A stretch of 64,000 bases of DNA from an uncultured Bryobacterales bacterium (GTDB lineage: Bacteria > Acidobacteriota > Terriglobia > Bryobacterales > UBA6623): assembly GCA_951813065.1 (NCBI GenBank), contig CATOTH010000007.1, positions 62,001-126,000 of the forward strand, read 5' to 3'. This document shows positions 19,661 through 28,483 of the stretch, one piece after another; the first letter of the stretch is position 1; each line of letters starts with the position of its first letter. The translations under genes and the position numbers were made by a program. The notes under the pieces are model-generated. The model ran no database searches, was not told the DNA's origin, and saw only the letters and a list, made by a program, of their open reading frames with translations.

Positions 19661-20176
19661 TCAGGGGGAGCGCTCCCCCGGGTCGGAGCCCTTCCGTAGA
19701 TAGCCGTAGAAGCCGAGGTCCCGGCCGGTGACGTGCTTGGTTGCCCAGATGATCTGACCAACATGACCGGAAAAATGAGTGAGCACGTGGATCACCGCGT
19801 GCAAGACGGTGACTTCGTAAACCTGGATCCGCCGAGTCTCGAGCAATTTGGCGGACGCCAAGCCCGCTAGCACGGATTCCGCCTCTTCAACAGTTTCGGC
19901 CAGCCTGCGGGCCAGATCTTCCGCCGGCAGCGCGTCGCGGGTCGCGAACTCCCAGTCCCGGTTCCGGCGGTCTTGCTCGCCGCCAACGCCGCACACGATC
20001 CATTGCCTGACGTTGCCGCACAGGTGCAACACGAGATTGCCGATCGAGTTCTCTATCTCATGATCCCGATGCCAGATCTGATCCTGGTCCAATCGGGCGA
20101 GGCACTGCTGCACCCGATCCGCGCCCTGGCGCAAGCTCTCCTGCGCGACGCGGACGAATTCGGGAGCGACATCCAT
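19661..20176 (-). CDS. DinB/DUF1572-like four-helix protein
   Basis: 171 residues from the ATG at 20176, 31 bases after the stop of the NIPSNAP gene. A longer frame exists upstream but would overlap that gene. The pattern of helices with conserved His (NLVLHLCGNVRQWI and VLHAVIHVLTHFSGHVGQI) fits the DinB-like metal-binding four-helix bundle, often classed as DUF1572 or DUF664. Members use three His to bind divalent metal and include mycothiol/bacillithiol-dependent enzymes; this one is uncharacterised. Co-directional with the preceding gene. Confidence 0.8.
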   Translation of the reverse strand: MDVAPEFVRVAQESLRQGADRVQQCLARLDQDQIWHRDHEIENSIGNLVLHLCGNVRQWIVCGVGGEQDRRNRDWEFATRDALPAEDLARRLAETVEEAESVLAGLASAKLLETRRIQVYEVTVLHAVIHVLTHFSGHVGQIIWATKHVTGRDLGFYGYLRKGSDPGERSP

Positions 20177-20207
20177 CACGAGACGTGCGCCACCAGCAGC
20201 GACTGCG

Positions 20208-20639
20208 TCACCGCAGCGGGGAGAAGTCCGTAGCCTCCAGCCACTGGTTCTCGATCTTGGCAACTAGCCGACCGTCCTTGCGCGATTCGGCGGCCGCAGC
20301 CTTCCACGCCGGATCGCTACCGAAGGCCTTCCACGACGCGGCGGCGGCCTCTCGGCTGTCGTGAGCCAAGAGGTACACGAGCGTGTTGCCGGCCCCGTCG
20401 CCCTCCGTCGGCGTCCAATAGCCGATCAGGTCCATGCCATGCTTCACGAACAGGTAGTTGGTGTGGTTGCGGAATCGCGCCATAAGGTCGGGCAGCTTCC
20501 CTTCGGCTGCCGTATAGATGCGCATTTCGAAGACTCGCTCGGGTCCCTTGTGATGCTCCGGACCGTCTTCGTCTGCGGCGATCGCCGCTACCGGCAACAG
20601 CAGCAGTGCTGGCAACAGGACTCTAAGGAACTTGGCCAT
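20208..20639 (-). CDS. Exported NIPSNAP-family protein
   Basis: 143 residues with a Sec signal (LLPALLLLPVAAIAA). The mature part is a dimeric ferredoxin-like alpha/beta barrel: VFEMRIYTAAEGKLPDL, FRNHTNYLFVKHGMDLIGYW and NTLVYLLAHDSREAAAASWKAF are the NIPSNAP signatures. Function in bacteria is unknown. Likely same transcript as the DinB gene downstream. Confidence 0.87.
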   Translation of the reverse strand: MAKFLRVLLPALLLLPVAAIAADEDGPEHHKGPERVFEMRIYTAAEGKLPDLMARFRNHTNYLFVKHGMDLIGYWTPTEGDGAGNTLVYLLAHDSREAAAASWKAFGSDPAWKAAAAESRKDGRLVAKIENQWLEATDFSPLR

Positions 20640-20670
20640 CGTTTCTCTCCTTGATCAGTTCGCAGCGACA

Positions 20671-21678
20671 TCAGGCATCAGAGAGCTTGACGACCTGCTT
20701 TCCAATGTTAGCGCCCCCGAGCATGCCGATGAACGCTGCCGGCGCGTTTTCGATGCCTTCGGCAATCGTTTCGCGATACTTGAGCTTCCCCTGCGTCACC
20801 CACCCAGCCATCTCCGCGAGTGCTTCGTCGTGATGGTCCGTGAAGTCGAAGACCAGGAAGCCCTGTGCGCGTATCCGCTTTACGATGAAATGCCAGAGCA
20901 AGCGGGGACCGACCGGGGCATCGACGGCGTTGTACTGCGAGATCTGCCCACAAATGGCAACCCTCGAATTGACGTTCAAGTGCGGAAACACCGCATCGGT
21001 GACAGGCCCTCCGACGTTGTCAAAATACGCGTCCACGCCGTCCGGGGCAGCCACGCGGAGCGCGTTGGAAACATCCTGTGCCTTGTAGTCGATGGCCGCA
21101 TCAAACTCCAACTCGCCGGAGATCCAGGCACACTTCTCGGGACCGCCCGCGATTCCGACGGCCCTACAGCCATTCAATCGCGCGATCTGGCCGACGGCGG
21201 ACCCGACCGCTCCAGCCGCACCAGACACACAGACAGTCTCGCCAGGGCTGACTCCGGCGACCTTCAGGAGGCCGTGGTAGGCGGTCAGGCCCGGCATGCC
21301 CAGAACGCCCAAGTACGCCGAGAGCGGGGCCATGGCCGGATCAACTCGTCGCAGCTCCGCTCCGGAAGCAATCGCGTACTCCTGCCATCCGAGATTGCCG
21401 GTGACATAGTCGCCTACTGCGACGCTCGGGGCATTGGAAGCGATGACCTTGCCGACCGCGCCACCGACGATCGTCTGCCCGATCTGGACCGATGCTGCAT
21501 AGGACTTCCGACCGCTGATTCGACCTCGCATGTAAGGATCAACGGACATGTAGGCAGCCCGGACAAGGCATTCGCCGGGTCCCGGCTCGGCGGCTGGCGC
21601 TTCTTCCAAACGGAAGTCAGACGGCTTCGGCATGCCGACAGGCCGCTCGGCAAGCACGATTCTGCGGTTGATGGGCAT
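20671..21678 (-). CDS. NADP-dependent medium-chain reductase (zinc-independent, PTGR/CurA-like)
   Basis: 335 residues from the ATG at 21678 (MPINRRIVLAERPVG); an ATG 33 bases upstream is less likely. No zinc ligands are present. The N-terminal GroES-like part contains MSVDPYMRGRI, the family signature of leukotriene B4 dehydrogenase/prostaglandin reductase-like enzymes. The Rossmann domain carries CVSGAAGAVGSAVGQIARLNGCRAVGIAGG and DAYFDNVGG. It probably reduces the double bond of an alpha,beta-unsaturated ketone or aldehyde with NADPH. It ends 31 bases before the NIPSNAP start on the same strand. Confidence 0.92.
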   Translation of the reverse strand: MPINRRIVLAERPVGMPKPSDFRLEEAPAAEPGPGECLVRAAYMSVDPYMRGRISGRKSYAASVQIGQTIVGGAVGKVIASNAPSVAVGDYVTGNLGWQEYAIASGAELRRVDPAMAPLSAYLGVLGMPGLTAYHGLLKVAGVSPGETVCVSGAAGAVGSAVGQIARLNGCRAVGIAGGPEKCAWISGELEFDAAIDYKAQDVSNALRVAAPDGVDAYFDNVGGPVTDAVFPHLNVNSRVAICGQISQYNAVDAPVGPRLLWHFIVKRIRAQGFLVFDFTDHHDEALAEMAGWVTQGKLKYRETIAEGIENAPAAFIGMLGGANIGKQVVKLSDA

Positions 21679-21749
21679 CGGCAGATTGTAGCAATCCCGT
21701 ACCGCGTACAAGTCCGGGTGCCGGCCGCCTCTGTTCTCCGAAAGCGGGT

Positions 21750-22421
21750 TCAGAATCGCTTTCCGTCAAGGCGCCGGATATCGAATTCCGCGGTTTCCGC
21801 GATGGCCATCACAGCCATTACACCGGCTTGGACCGGATCGCTAACGACCAAGTCCGCGGCATCGGGCACAGACCCTGCCATGTTGAGCGAAATTACCAGA
21901 AGGCCTCGTGCCTGCACCTGGAGAACGGCACTCTCGATCTCCCCGCCCATCAGCGCTCCCGCCAGGACAACCGCTTCAACTCGCGGCAGTCGCGCAGTCG
22001 CGCGAACCGCCTCCGCGATTGCACGCTCCCCGACCAAGGGAATGGTGTCAACCGAGATCCGTTCCCCGCGCAGATTGTGTCGGTCGGCCTCGGAAACCGC
22101 TCCAAGCACAACCTGCCCGACCTGCGACCCACCCCCGATGATCACGATCCGCTTGCCGAAAACGTGATGCAAGGTGTGCTTGGTGGTCACCGACCGCACG
22201 CAGGGCAAAGCTTCCAGCACCACGGAAAGTGCGTCGACATCCCGCGAAACAGCCACTTCGACAAGAATCGTCTCGACGGACTCCCGGGGATCGAGGATCG
22301 AGATCCATGTAATCCGAGCCTTCCTGCCGGCAATTGCCTGGGCAATCGAACCCAGGGCGCTTCCGTCGCCATCAACTTCGATGGCCAGCGCGATGGTCTG
22401 CTCTGTTTGGCGATCGTGCAT
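21750..22421 (-). CDS. ACT-domain protein, DUF5612-like
   Basis: 223 residues. The first about 75 residues resemble an ACT ligand-binding domain (IALAIEVDGDGSALGSIAQAIAGRKARITWISIL). A Rossmann-like region follows (FGKRIVIIGGGSQVGQVVLGAVSEADRHNLRGERISVDTIPL) in which VLAGALMGGEI and LLVISLNMAGSVPDAADLVV recur. This layout is that of DUF5612 proteins; no enzymatic role is known. ACT domains usually sense amino acids, so a regulatory role is a reasonable inference. The gene lies 71 bases upstream of the reductase start. Confidence 0.72.
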   Translation of the reverse strand: MHDRQTEQTIALAIEVDGDGSALGSIAQAIAGRKARITWISILDPRESVETILVEVAVSRDVDALSVVLEALPCVRSVTTKHTLHHVFGKRIVIIGGGSQVGQVVLGAVSEADRHNLRGERISVDTIPLVGERAIAEAVRATARLPRVEAVVLAGALMGGEIESAVLQVQARGLLVISLNMAGSVPDAADLVVSDPVQAGVMAVMAIAETAEFDIRRLDGKRF

Positions 22422-22498
22422 TGACTTCGCTTACAGGTTTCAGAATTACACACCCGGCATACGGCGAGCATTTCCGGCAGACGCCCGATCTTGCGGGA

Positions 22499-24469
22499 TC
22501 AGTTGACCCAAACCGGGCTGGATATGGCCTTTTCGCCGTCGACCTGGACCAGGTCAAGGTAGTAGTAGGACCCGTCCGGCGCTCCATCGGGATCGACGAA
22601 CTCGAACGCCACGCCATCGGACTGCGGGTCCAGCGAGTAGATGATCTTGCCGTCCTTCACGATCCGCACAGTTCGAATCGGGCTCGTGCCGGCAACCGAG
22701 GCCAATAGCGTGACCGGTCCGGAAGCCCGGACCTCGCTCCCTAGCGGCGCTCCCTCCACCTCGAAGCGCAGGGCGATCCTCTCGCCAGTCGTGGCGTAGG
22801 TCCGGCGGCGGTAAATGCCCTGGAAGACCGATTCCCGTGTCAGCCCTTCGGCCTGCACCGCGAGCAGTGCCGTACCGCGCTCGGCCGGGCTGAACCGGGA
22901 GAACAGGGTGCCGTCCCGTCCGCGCGTTACGTTCGTGCGCCGCACGCCGTACCCGGCATTACCGGAATGGTTGTCGGTCGAGGCCACGATTCCAACGCGG
23001 TGCCCGCGCTGGAGGAAGGTCGCCACCCAGTCCTCCGAACGGCGATGGTCCGAGAACACTTCGATGCCGCGCTGGAGCTGGTCGTTGTGCCATTCCGGAT
23101 TGCCGGGCCGGCCGCCGTAGTGCGGGATCGTGAGAAGATTCTCTCCCCGGAAATTGCCGGCTAACGCCCGGAACAGATCCTCAACATGACCGACCTGCCG
23201 TTCCGGTCCATGGTACTGACGGTAGTTGGCATAGCTGTACTGCAGAAAGCTGCGCAGCAGGGGCATGTCGTCTTCGGTGGTGTAGACGTTGTGATCCCCC
23301 CCAACATCGCTCGGCCCGCTCCATTCATAGCCGAGAAAGGTCACGTACTCGCCGGGCTCGTGGAATTTCCGTGTCGCTGCCTTGATATCCTCCCACATGG
23401 CGTCCGTCGTGATGAAAGCGTGGTCGCTGATGGCGCAGAAATCCAGGGCGGAGTAGCGCCGGCCGAAATCGAACATCTCTTCGGGCGTACCGCGGCCGTC
23501 GGAGTACTTGGTATGCGTATGCAGATCGCCCCAGAAAATCCGCCGTCGCAGCGCTTCCGGATGGACCACGATGGGATTGCTCCAGGCCTCCCGGCCCTCG
23601 GTATCGCGGGCGATCACGCGGTACGTCCCGGGGCGCTCGAACGACACTCCCTCGAAACGATACGCGCCGCGGTCGCTCTCGCGGTATCGCCGGGGGCGCG
23701 GCAACCTGACTCCGTCGGCATCAACTGCCAATGTCACCGTGCCGCCGTATCCGCTCGCGGGATTTCCCAGACCGTCATCCAACCACACGTTCACCCAGCG
23801 GTTCTCGCGCACCTGCCAGTCCGTGGGCGCTACAACCACCATGTCCTGTGCGGCAGCGCCCACGAATTCCAGGGTCGGGCTGTCAGCAAGAGGCAGAAAC
23901 TCTCCGTCGCCAGTAGGGTCGACGAAGACGCGCTGCTCGAATTCGGACTCATCCATTGGCTGGATTTCAACTCCCGGTGAGCCGCCCGAGCGATCGCCGA
24001 AAACGACCTCGATCCAATCGCCCTCTCGAAGGGACGGTCCGTCCAGGATGAACTCGTTCACACGCTGCCACGGGAAATACGCCGGGACCGAATTGTCAGA
24101 GCGCCAGCGCAGGCGCGCCCCGCTCGACGTTGAGTAGGTCAAGAAATTCGGCTGGGCGGGAACGTCCTCCTGCAGCCGGGTGCCGCCCCACATGTCCCAT
24201 CCGAAGTCGTGTTGGGTTGCGAGCCTGAGTCCTCCTCCGCTTGCCATTCCAGCTTTGCCCACTGTAAAGCGCAGGCGGAATGACCCATAGTCGCCAACGG
24301 TCGCGGTGGCAGGGCCGACAAACTCGGCCCTGCCGACATCGATGGCCGCGGCTTGCGCTTCCGCATCCGCCTCGGTGACGTACCTCGCGCTGGACCGATA
24401 GACTTCCTGCCCGTATAGCGGCAGGCAAGCGAGAGGCGGGACGGCCAACGCTGCAAGAGCGCGAAGCAT
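22499..24469 (-). CDS. DUF3604 PHP-like exported protein
   Basis: 656 residues with a cleavable signal (LAALAVPPLACLPLYGQ). N-terminal beta-sandwich domains lead into a PHP-like metal-binding core: FWGDLHTHTKYSDGRG, FCAISDHAF, FLGYEWSG, DHNVYTT, LTIPHYGG and VGIVASTDNHSG together supply the His/Asp set expected of a polymerase-and-histidinol-phosphatase fold. DUF3604 proteins are uncharacterised; the metal site suggests a secreted phosphoesterase. A Gly-rich C-terminal beta domain completes the protein. Complete at both ends. Confidence 0.9.
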   Translation of the reverse strand: MLRALAALAVPPLACLPLYGQEVYRSSARYVTEADAEAQAAAIDVGRAEFVGPATATVGDYGSFRLRFTVGKAGMASGGGLRLATQHDFGWDMWGGTRLQEDVPAQPNFLTYSTSSGARLRWRSDNSVPAYFPWQRVNEFILDGPSLREGDWIEVVFGDRSGGSPGVEIQPMDESEFEQRVFVDPTGDGEFLPLADSPTLEFVGAAAQDMVVVAPTDWQVRENRWVNVWLDDGLGNPASGYGGTVTLAVDADGVRLPRPRRYRESDRGAYRFEGVSFERPGTYRVIARDTEGREAWSNPIVVHPEALRRRIFWGDLHTHTKYSDGRGTPEEMFDFGRRYSALDFCAISDHAFITTDAMWEDIKAATRKFHEPGEYVTFLGYEWSGPSDVGGDHNVYTTEDDMPLLRSFLQYSYANYRQYHGPERQVGHVEDLFRALAGNFRGENLLTIPHYGGRPGNPEWHNDQLQRGIEVFSDHRRSEDWVATFLQRGHRVGIVASTDNHSGNAGYGVRRTNVTRGRDGTLFSRFSPAERGTALLAVQAEGLTRESVFQGIYRRRTYATTGERIALRFEVEGAPLGSEVRASGPVTLLASVAGTSPIRTVRIVKDGKIIYSLDPQSDGVAFEFVDPDGAPDGSYYYLDLVQVDGEKAISSPVWVN

Positions 24470-24547
24470 GGCAGCCCCATTGTAGGGCGTGGACCCTGTG
24501 GCCAGATTTCATCCTGAGCGCCTATGCCATCATGGGCGGCAGATATG

Positions 24548-25882
24548 GCATCTCACCGGCACGAGCGCGCCGAGAGCACGCTGCGGCGGGAAATCAGTCG
24601 CATCGTTGCCAGTGATTTGCGGGATCCGGACGCAGCCAACATCCACATCAGCTCGGTCGCGCTCGCACCGGACAAGCGCTCCGCGCGAGTTCTCGTGACA
24701 CCCCTAGGCCTTCGCCCTGGACAGGATCCGGACCCCCTCCCTCTGAGGGCATTGGAGCGGGCCACGCCCTTTATCCGCAAGACCCTATCGCAGACCCTGC
24801 GAATGCGCCAGGTGCCCGGTCTACACTTCGCCTACGACTTGGGCGAACAACACTCGCAACGCATCGACAACTTGCTGAAGCGCATCGAGAAACGCTCTCG
24901 AAAAGGCCTCCCTGCGCTCTTGGCTGGTGTGCTGCTGCAATTCGCGACTCCGGCCCAAGGAGGGTCTTCCCTGCAGCGAATCGAGGTCTCGGCTGCGATC
25001 ATGGGCAGCGAATTCCGCATCGCATGCCACGCGCCTACCAAGAAGCGGGCAAGCGGGGCGATCACAGCGGCTCTCGACGAGGTTCGCCGGATCGACAAGC
25101 TGCTGAGCAACTACAAGGAAACCAGCGAACTAAGCAAGCTGAACCGCGAAGCATCGAACCGTGACGTGAAGGTGTCCAGGGAACTCGCTGACCTGCTCGA
25201 GAGTTGCCTGCGCTACTCGCAGGAGAGTGAGGGGGCGTTCGACATCTCGGTCGGCTCGCTGGTGAAAGCGTGGGGTTTCTACAACGGGCCTCCAGCGATC
25301 CCAAACGCTCTGGCTCTTTGGTGGGCCAAGAGAAACAGCGGCTACCAGCACCTGAAACTGAATCGGTCCGCCAGCACGGTGCGCTTCCTACGATCGGGCC
25401 TTCAACTGGATCCCGGTGGCATCGGCAAGGGCTATGCGGTAGACCAAGCCGTGGCCGTCTTGCGCGAATTCGGCATCGAGCGAGCCCTGGTCAGTTCGGG
25501 CACAAGCAGCATCTACGCGCTCGGCGCCCCGCCGGACAATGAGGAGGGTTGGCGCCTCGCAATACGCGCACCGTCGAAAGAGGGCGAGGCGGACACAGTG
25601 GTCAGACTGCGCGACGAGGCGCTGTCGACATCAGGATCGTACGAGAAGTTCTTTGAGGAGGACGGCAAGCGCTACGGCCATATCCTTGATCCGCGCACGG
25701 GAGAACCTGCAACTGGTATAGAGGCTGTCTCGGTCATCGCTCCTCTGACCATCGACACCGAAGCGTGGTCCACCGCCTTCTTCGTGAATGGGGCGGAGTG
25801 GACGAAGGCCCATCCGATCCCCAATGGCCGAGTGTTCCTGTGCGAACAGGATGGCCCTTGCAACTGGCTGGCCGGGAAATGA
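24548..25882 (+). CDS. RbfA-ApbE fusion (ribosome-binding factor A + FAD:protein FMN transferase)
   Basis: 444 residues from MASHRHERAE; an ATG 24 bases upstream is also in frame. Residues about 5-115 match RbfA, the KH-fold 30S maturation factor: LRREISRIVASDLRDP, ISSVALAPDKRSARVLVTPLG, ERATPFIRKTLSQTLRMRQVP, then the LHFAYD and RIDNLL segments. Directly after comes a stretch that looks like a signal peptide (LPALLAGVLLQFATPAQG, about 121-138) and a full ApbE domain: SAAIMGSEFRI, DPGGIGKGYAVDQAVAVLREFGI and YGHILDPRTGEPATG. ApbE attaches FMN to Thr of periplasmic redox proteins, so a cytoplasmic ribosome factor is joined to a normally exported enzyme. A TTG at 24872 would give a signal peptide with a basic n-region, so a separate ApbE could be initiated internally. 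No stop codon separates the two parts. Confidence 0.85.
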   Translation, partial: ASHRHERAESTLRREISRIVASDLRDPDAANIHISSVALAPDKRSARVLVTPLGLRPGQDPDPLPLRALERATPFIRKTLSQTLRMRQVPGLHFAYDLGEQHSQRIDNLLKRIEKRSRKGLPALLAGVLLQFATPAQGGSSLQRIEVSAAIMGSEFRIACHAPTKKRASGAITAALDEVRRIDKLLSNYKETSELSKLNREASNRDVKVSRELADLLESCLRYSQESEGAFDISVGSLVKAWGFYNGPPAIPNALALWWAKRNSGYQHLKLNRSASTVRFLRSGLQLDPGGIGKGYAVDQAVAVLREFGIERALVSSGTSSIYALGAPPDNEEGWRLAIRAPSKEGEADTVVRLRDEALSTSGSYEKFFEEDGKRYGHILDPRTGEPATGIEAVSVIAPLTIDTEAWSTAFFVNGAEWTKAHPIPNGRVFLCEQDGPCNWLAGK

Positions 25883-25888
25883 GCGGGC

Positions 25889-26929
25889 TCAGGCCGCATC
25901 GACTCCCGCGGGGACAGCAGAGCGCTGGTTTGCCGGGGCAGTCGTAGCCGGGTCTTGAGGGTCGCGCCAGAAATCGACAAGGGACGCTTTGTGAACGCAC
26001 GATACGGTGCACGCGGGCGCGCAGGACTTAGCAGTCCTGTAGTGGTGCCGGATGTGATCGACGGTGTATGTTTCGAGCGGGACCCCAGGCGTGCCCCGCT
26101 GCTGTGAGCAGTAGTGGACCAACCCGTATTCGCAAATGTAGATGTAGCGTGCTCCCGCGCGACAGCGCCATTTGTTCGTGCGGCCTTCAATTAGATTGTC
26201 CTGGAAGTAGTTGAGTCGGCTATAGCCGCGCTTCGAAAGGGCCTTGACCTGGTCGTAGACACGGCGCTCGGTGTGGTTGAGCGGCTTGAGTTGCCCAGCG
26301 CCGTCATGGATCACGCCAATCGTGCTAGTGAAACCCAGATCCTGCGCCCGCTTGGCGACCGTGTAGGCATCCTGGGGATTCGGGATGCCCGCTCCGACCA
26401 CGGAATTGATGTTCACATCGAAGTCGGCGTGCTCGGCGAGCATCTCCAGCTTCCGGTCAAGTACTCGCAGGCTCTTCATCGAAGTCTCGTCGGGCTCGAG
26501 ATTGTCGATGCTGATCTGCAGGTATTCCAAGCCGGCGTCGTTGAGGCGCTCAATGCGCTCCGGCCCGATCAAGTATCCGTTGGTAATCAACCCCGCGATC
26601 ATGCCCCGCCTCCGGATGTGCCGGATCAAGTCGTCCAACTGCGGGTGCAGCATCGGCTCTCCACCACTCAGGGTTATGCAGCTAACACCTAGATCCGCAA
26701 GCAGGTCAGAACGACGGTGAAGGACGTCGATCGGAACTGGACGAGAGAAATCGTCGTACTCGTTGCAATAGGCGCAAGCGATATTGCAACGGCGAGTCGG
26801 AATGAGATGGGCCAGTACGGGATGGTCGGTGTCGCCAAGCGCCCTGAGGATCATCTGCGCCTCTCGACCGGCACGATGGACGCGCAACAGCTTGCGGCGC
26901 ATTCGAGTGCCGAATCCCACGCTAGTCAT
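25889..26929 (-). CDS. Radical SAM protein with SPASM-like tail
   Basis: 346 residues. The cluster motif CNIACAYC follows LAHLIPTRR. A glycine-rich SAM contact (ITLSGGEPMLHPQLDDL) and ITNGYLIGPERIERLNDAGLEYLQISIDN are classic MoaA/SPASM-type features. The last third holds further Cys (WRCRAG, HYCSQQRG, KSCAPACTVSCVH) that could bind auxiliary iron-sulfur clusters. It would cleave SAM to start a radical reaction on an unknown substrate; a peptide-modification role is possible, but I see no precursor peptide nearby. It converges on the RbfA-ApbE gene with 6 bases between stop codons. An alternative internal start (MILRALGDTDHP) exists. Confidence 0.88.
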   Translation of the reverse strand: MTSVGFGTRMRRKLLRVHRAGREAQMILRALGDTDHPVLAHLIPTRRCNIACAYCNEYDDFSRPVPIDVLHRRSDLLADLGVSCITLSGGEPMLHPQLDDLIRHIRRRGMIAGLITNGYLIGPERIERLNDAGLEYLQISIDNLEPDETSMKSLRVLDRKLEMLAEHADFDVNINSVVGAGIPNPQDAYTVAKRAQDLGFTSTIGVIHDGAGQLKPLNHTERRVYDQVKALSKRGYSRLNYFQDNLIEGRTNKWRCRAGARYIYICEYGLVHYCSQQRGTPGVPLETYTVDHIRHHYRTAKSCAPACTVSCVHKASLVDFWRDPQDPATTAPANQRSAVPAGVDAA

Positions 26930-27208
26930 TTCCTATCGCCCAACTCGGAAACTTGCCGGGGCGCACCCGACTAGGGGACGGCGGCAGCAGCAGTCCCAAG
27001 TATACCGCCCATGTCGAAAAATCAGATCCGGCGATCTGTCCTCTAAAGATTGTCAGGCCTGCCTCATTCGAATGAGATCGCCCGGTATCGGTCATGCTAC
27101 ACGAGAAAATGCCCGTGCATTCGTGGCAGTGCGAACGGCATTTCGTGTACCGTTGCTACTGTCAGACTTGGATCTGGACTTGCTCTCGGAATGGATGCCC
27201 CTCTTTTG
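26930..27208. other. Divergent intergenic region
   Basis: About 280 bases between the radical SAM gene and the sialidase-like gene; no gene recognised. It probably contains both promoters. Confidence 0.35.
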
Positions 27209-28390
27209 ATGACGAGAAGGATCGTGATTCTGGAATTGACTGCTGTGTCGTGGTTGCTGGCCAGCTTGGCGGGCTGCGGAGCGCCGGAGACGGCAACCGA
27301 ATCCCGAACCTTGCGACTAGCCTCGGCCACCCGTCACGTCAAGGTCTATTTCGAGAGAGGAAGATTCGGTGGCTGGCCCGCGAACCACGGGATCTGGATC
27401 TGGGGGGACGAGATCCTGGTCGGTTTCTCCAGGGGATACTACAAGGATCTCGGCGATCGCCACCATATCGACAGGGAAAAGCCGGAGGCGCACATGCTCG
27501 CCCGCAGTCTTGACGGGGGCGAGACATGGGTGGTCGAGGACCCCGGAGCAAAGGGGTACTTGATTACAGCAGGCGACATCCTACACGGCACGGGCCGTCC
27601 CGGCATTGAGGTCCCGGAACTCATGGACAGCACCGGGGGGATCAACTTCGTCCATCCGGACTTTGCCATGGCGCTGCGAACGGACAGTGTCGACGCGGGG
27701 ACCGGGCGATTCTTCTACTCGTATGACCGCGGCCGGACGTGGGCGGGCCCGTACCGCTTGCCGAACTTCGGGGCTCCGGGCATCGCGCCCCGCACCGATT
27801 ACATCGTCAACGGCGTGAGCGATTGCATGATTTTTCTCACAGCCGCAAAGTCGGACGCCGAAGAGGGGCGTCCCCTCTGCGCCCGAACCACCGATGGCGG
27901 CAAGACTTGGACTCGGATCTCCTGGATTGGCCCAGAGCCGCGGGGCTTTTCCATCATGCCGGCTTCGGTGCGGCTGTCAACTACCGAGATTCTGGTCGCG
28001 ACACGTCACCGGGAGGGACCGCGACGGTGGATTCAAGCGTATCTATCCACCGACGACGGCGCGAGTTGGAGCGAACTGAGCACTCCAGTTCCGGATGCGG
28101 GTATTGGCAATCCTCCCGCGATGATCCGGCTAGCGGATGGCCGGATCTGCCTAATGTACGGATTCCGCGGGGAGCCCTACAGCATCCGAGCCACGCTGAG
28201 CGCCGACAATGGCCGGACCTGGGGCGACGAAATCCTGCTGCGGGCCGATGGGTCCAGCCGCGACATCGGCTACGTGCGCGCCGTACAGCGCCCGGACGGC
28301 AAAGTGGTGGCCATCTACTACTTCAGCGATGACCACACCGGCCCGGAGCGCTACGTCGCCGCCACGATCTGGGACCCCGACGGGGAGTAA
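27209..28390 (+). CDS. Sialidase/BNR-repeat lipoprotein
   Basis: 393 residues from the ATG at 27209; one 18 bases upstream is in frame too. The lipobox is LASLAGC. Five Asp-box (S-x-D-x-G-x-T-W) repeats are visible: SLDGGETW, SYDRGRTW, TTDGGKTW, STDDGASW and SADNGRTW, which define a six-bladed sialidase-type propeller. Such proteins are membrane-anchored and hydrolyse or bind glycans; the catalytic Arg triad of true sialidases cannot be confirmed by eye. The end is complete (ERYVAATIWDP). Confidence 0.88.
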   Translation: MTRRIVILELTAVSWLLASLAGCGAPETATESRTLRLASATRHVKVYFERGRFGGWPANHGIWIWGDEILVGFSRGYYKDLGDRHHIDREKPEAHMLARSLDGGETWVVEDPGAKGYLITAGDILHGTGRPGIEVPELMDSTGGINFVHPDFAMALRTDSVDAGTGRFFYSYDRGRTWAGPYRLPNFGAPGIAPRTDYIVNGVSDCMIFLTAAKSDAEEGRPLCARTTDGGKTWTRISWIGPEPRGFSIMPASVRLSTTEILVATRHREGPRRWIQAYLSTDDGASWSELSTPVPDAGIGNPPAMIRLADGRICLMYGFRGEPYSIRATLSADNGRTWGDEILLRADGSSRDIGYVRAVQRPDGKVVAIYYFSDDHTGPERYVAATIWDPDGE

Positions 28391-28400
28391 GGTCAATCGT

Positions 28401-28439
28401 CCGGAAGGGCTAGGCCGTTTCTTGACTTCGCCCCTCCGG
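28401..28439. terminator. Hairpin between convergent genes
   Basis: CCGGAAGGGC pairs with GCCCCTCCGG (one mismatch) around a 19-base loop, between two convergent stop codons. No T-tract on either strand, so bidirectional termination is only a guess. Confidence 0.3.
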
Positions 28440-28483
28440 CCTGGCGGTTCCCGGAGACGGCACCTCGTGATCCAGCGGACCTC

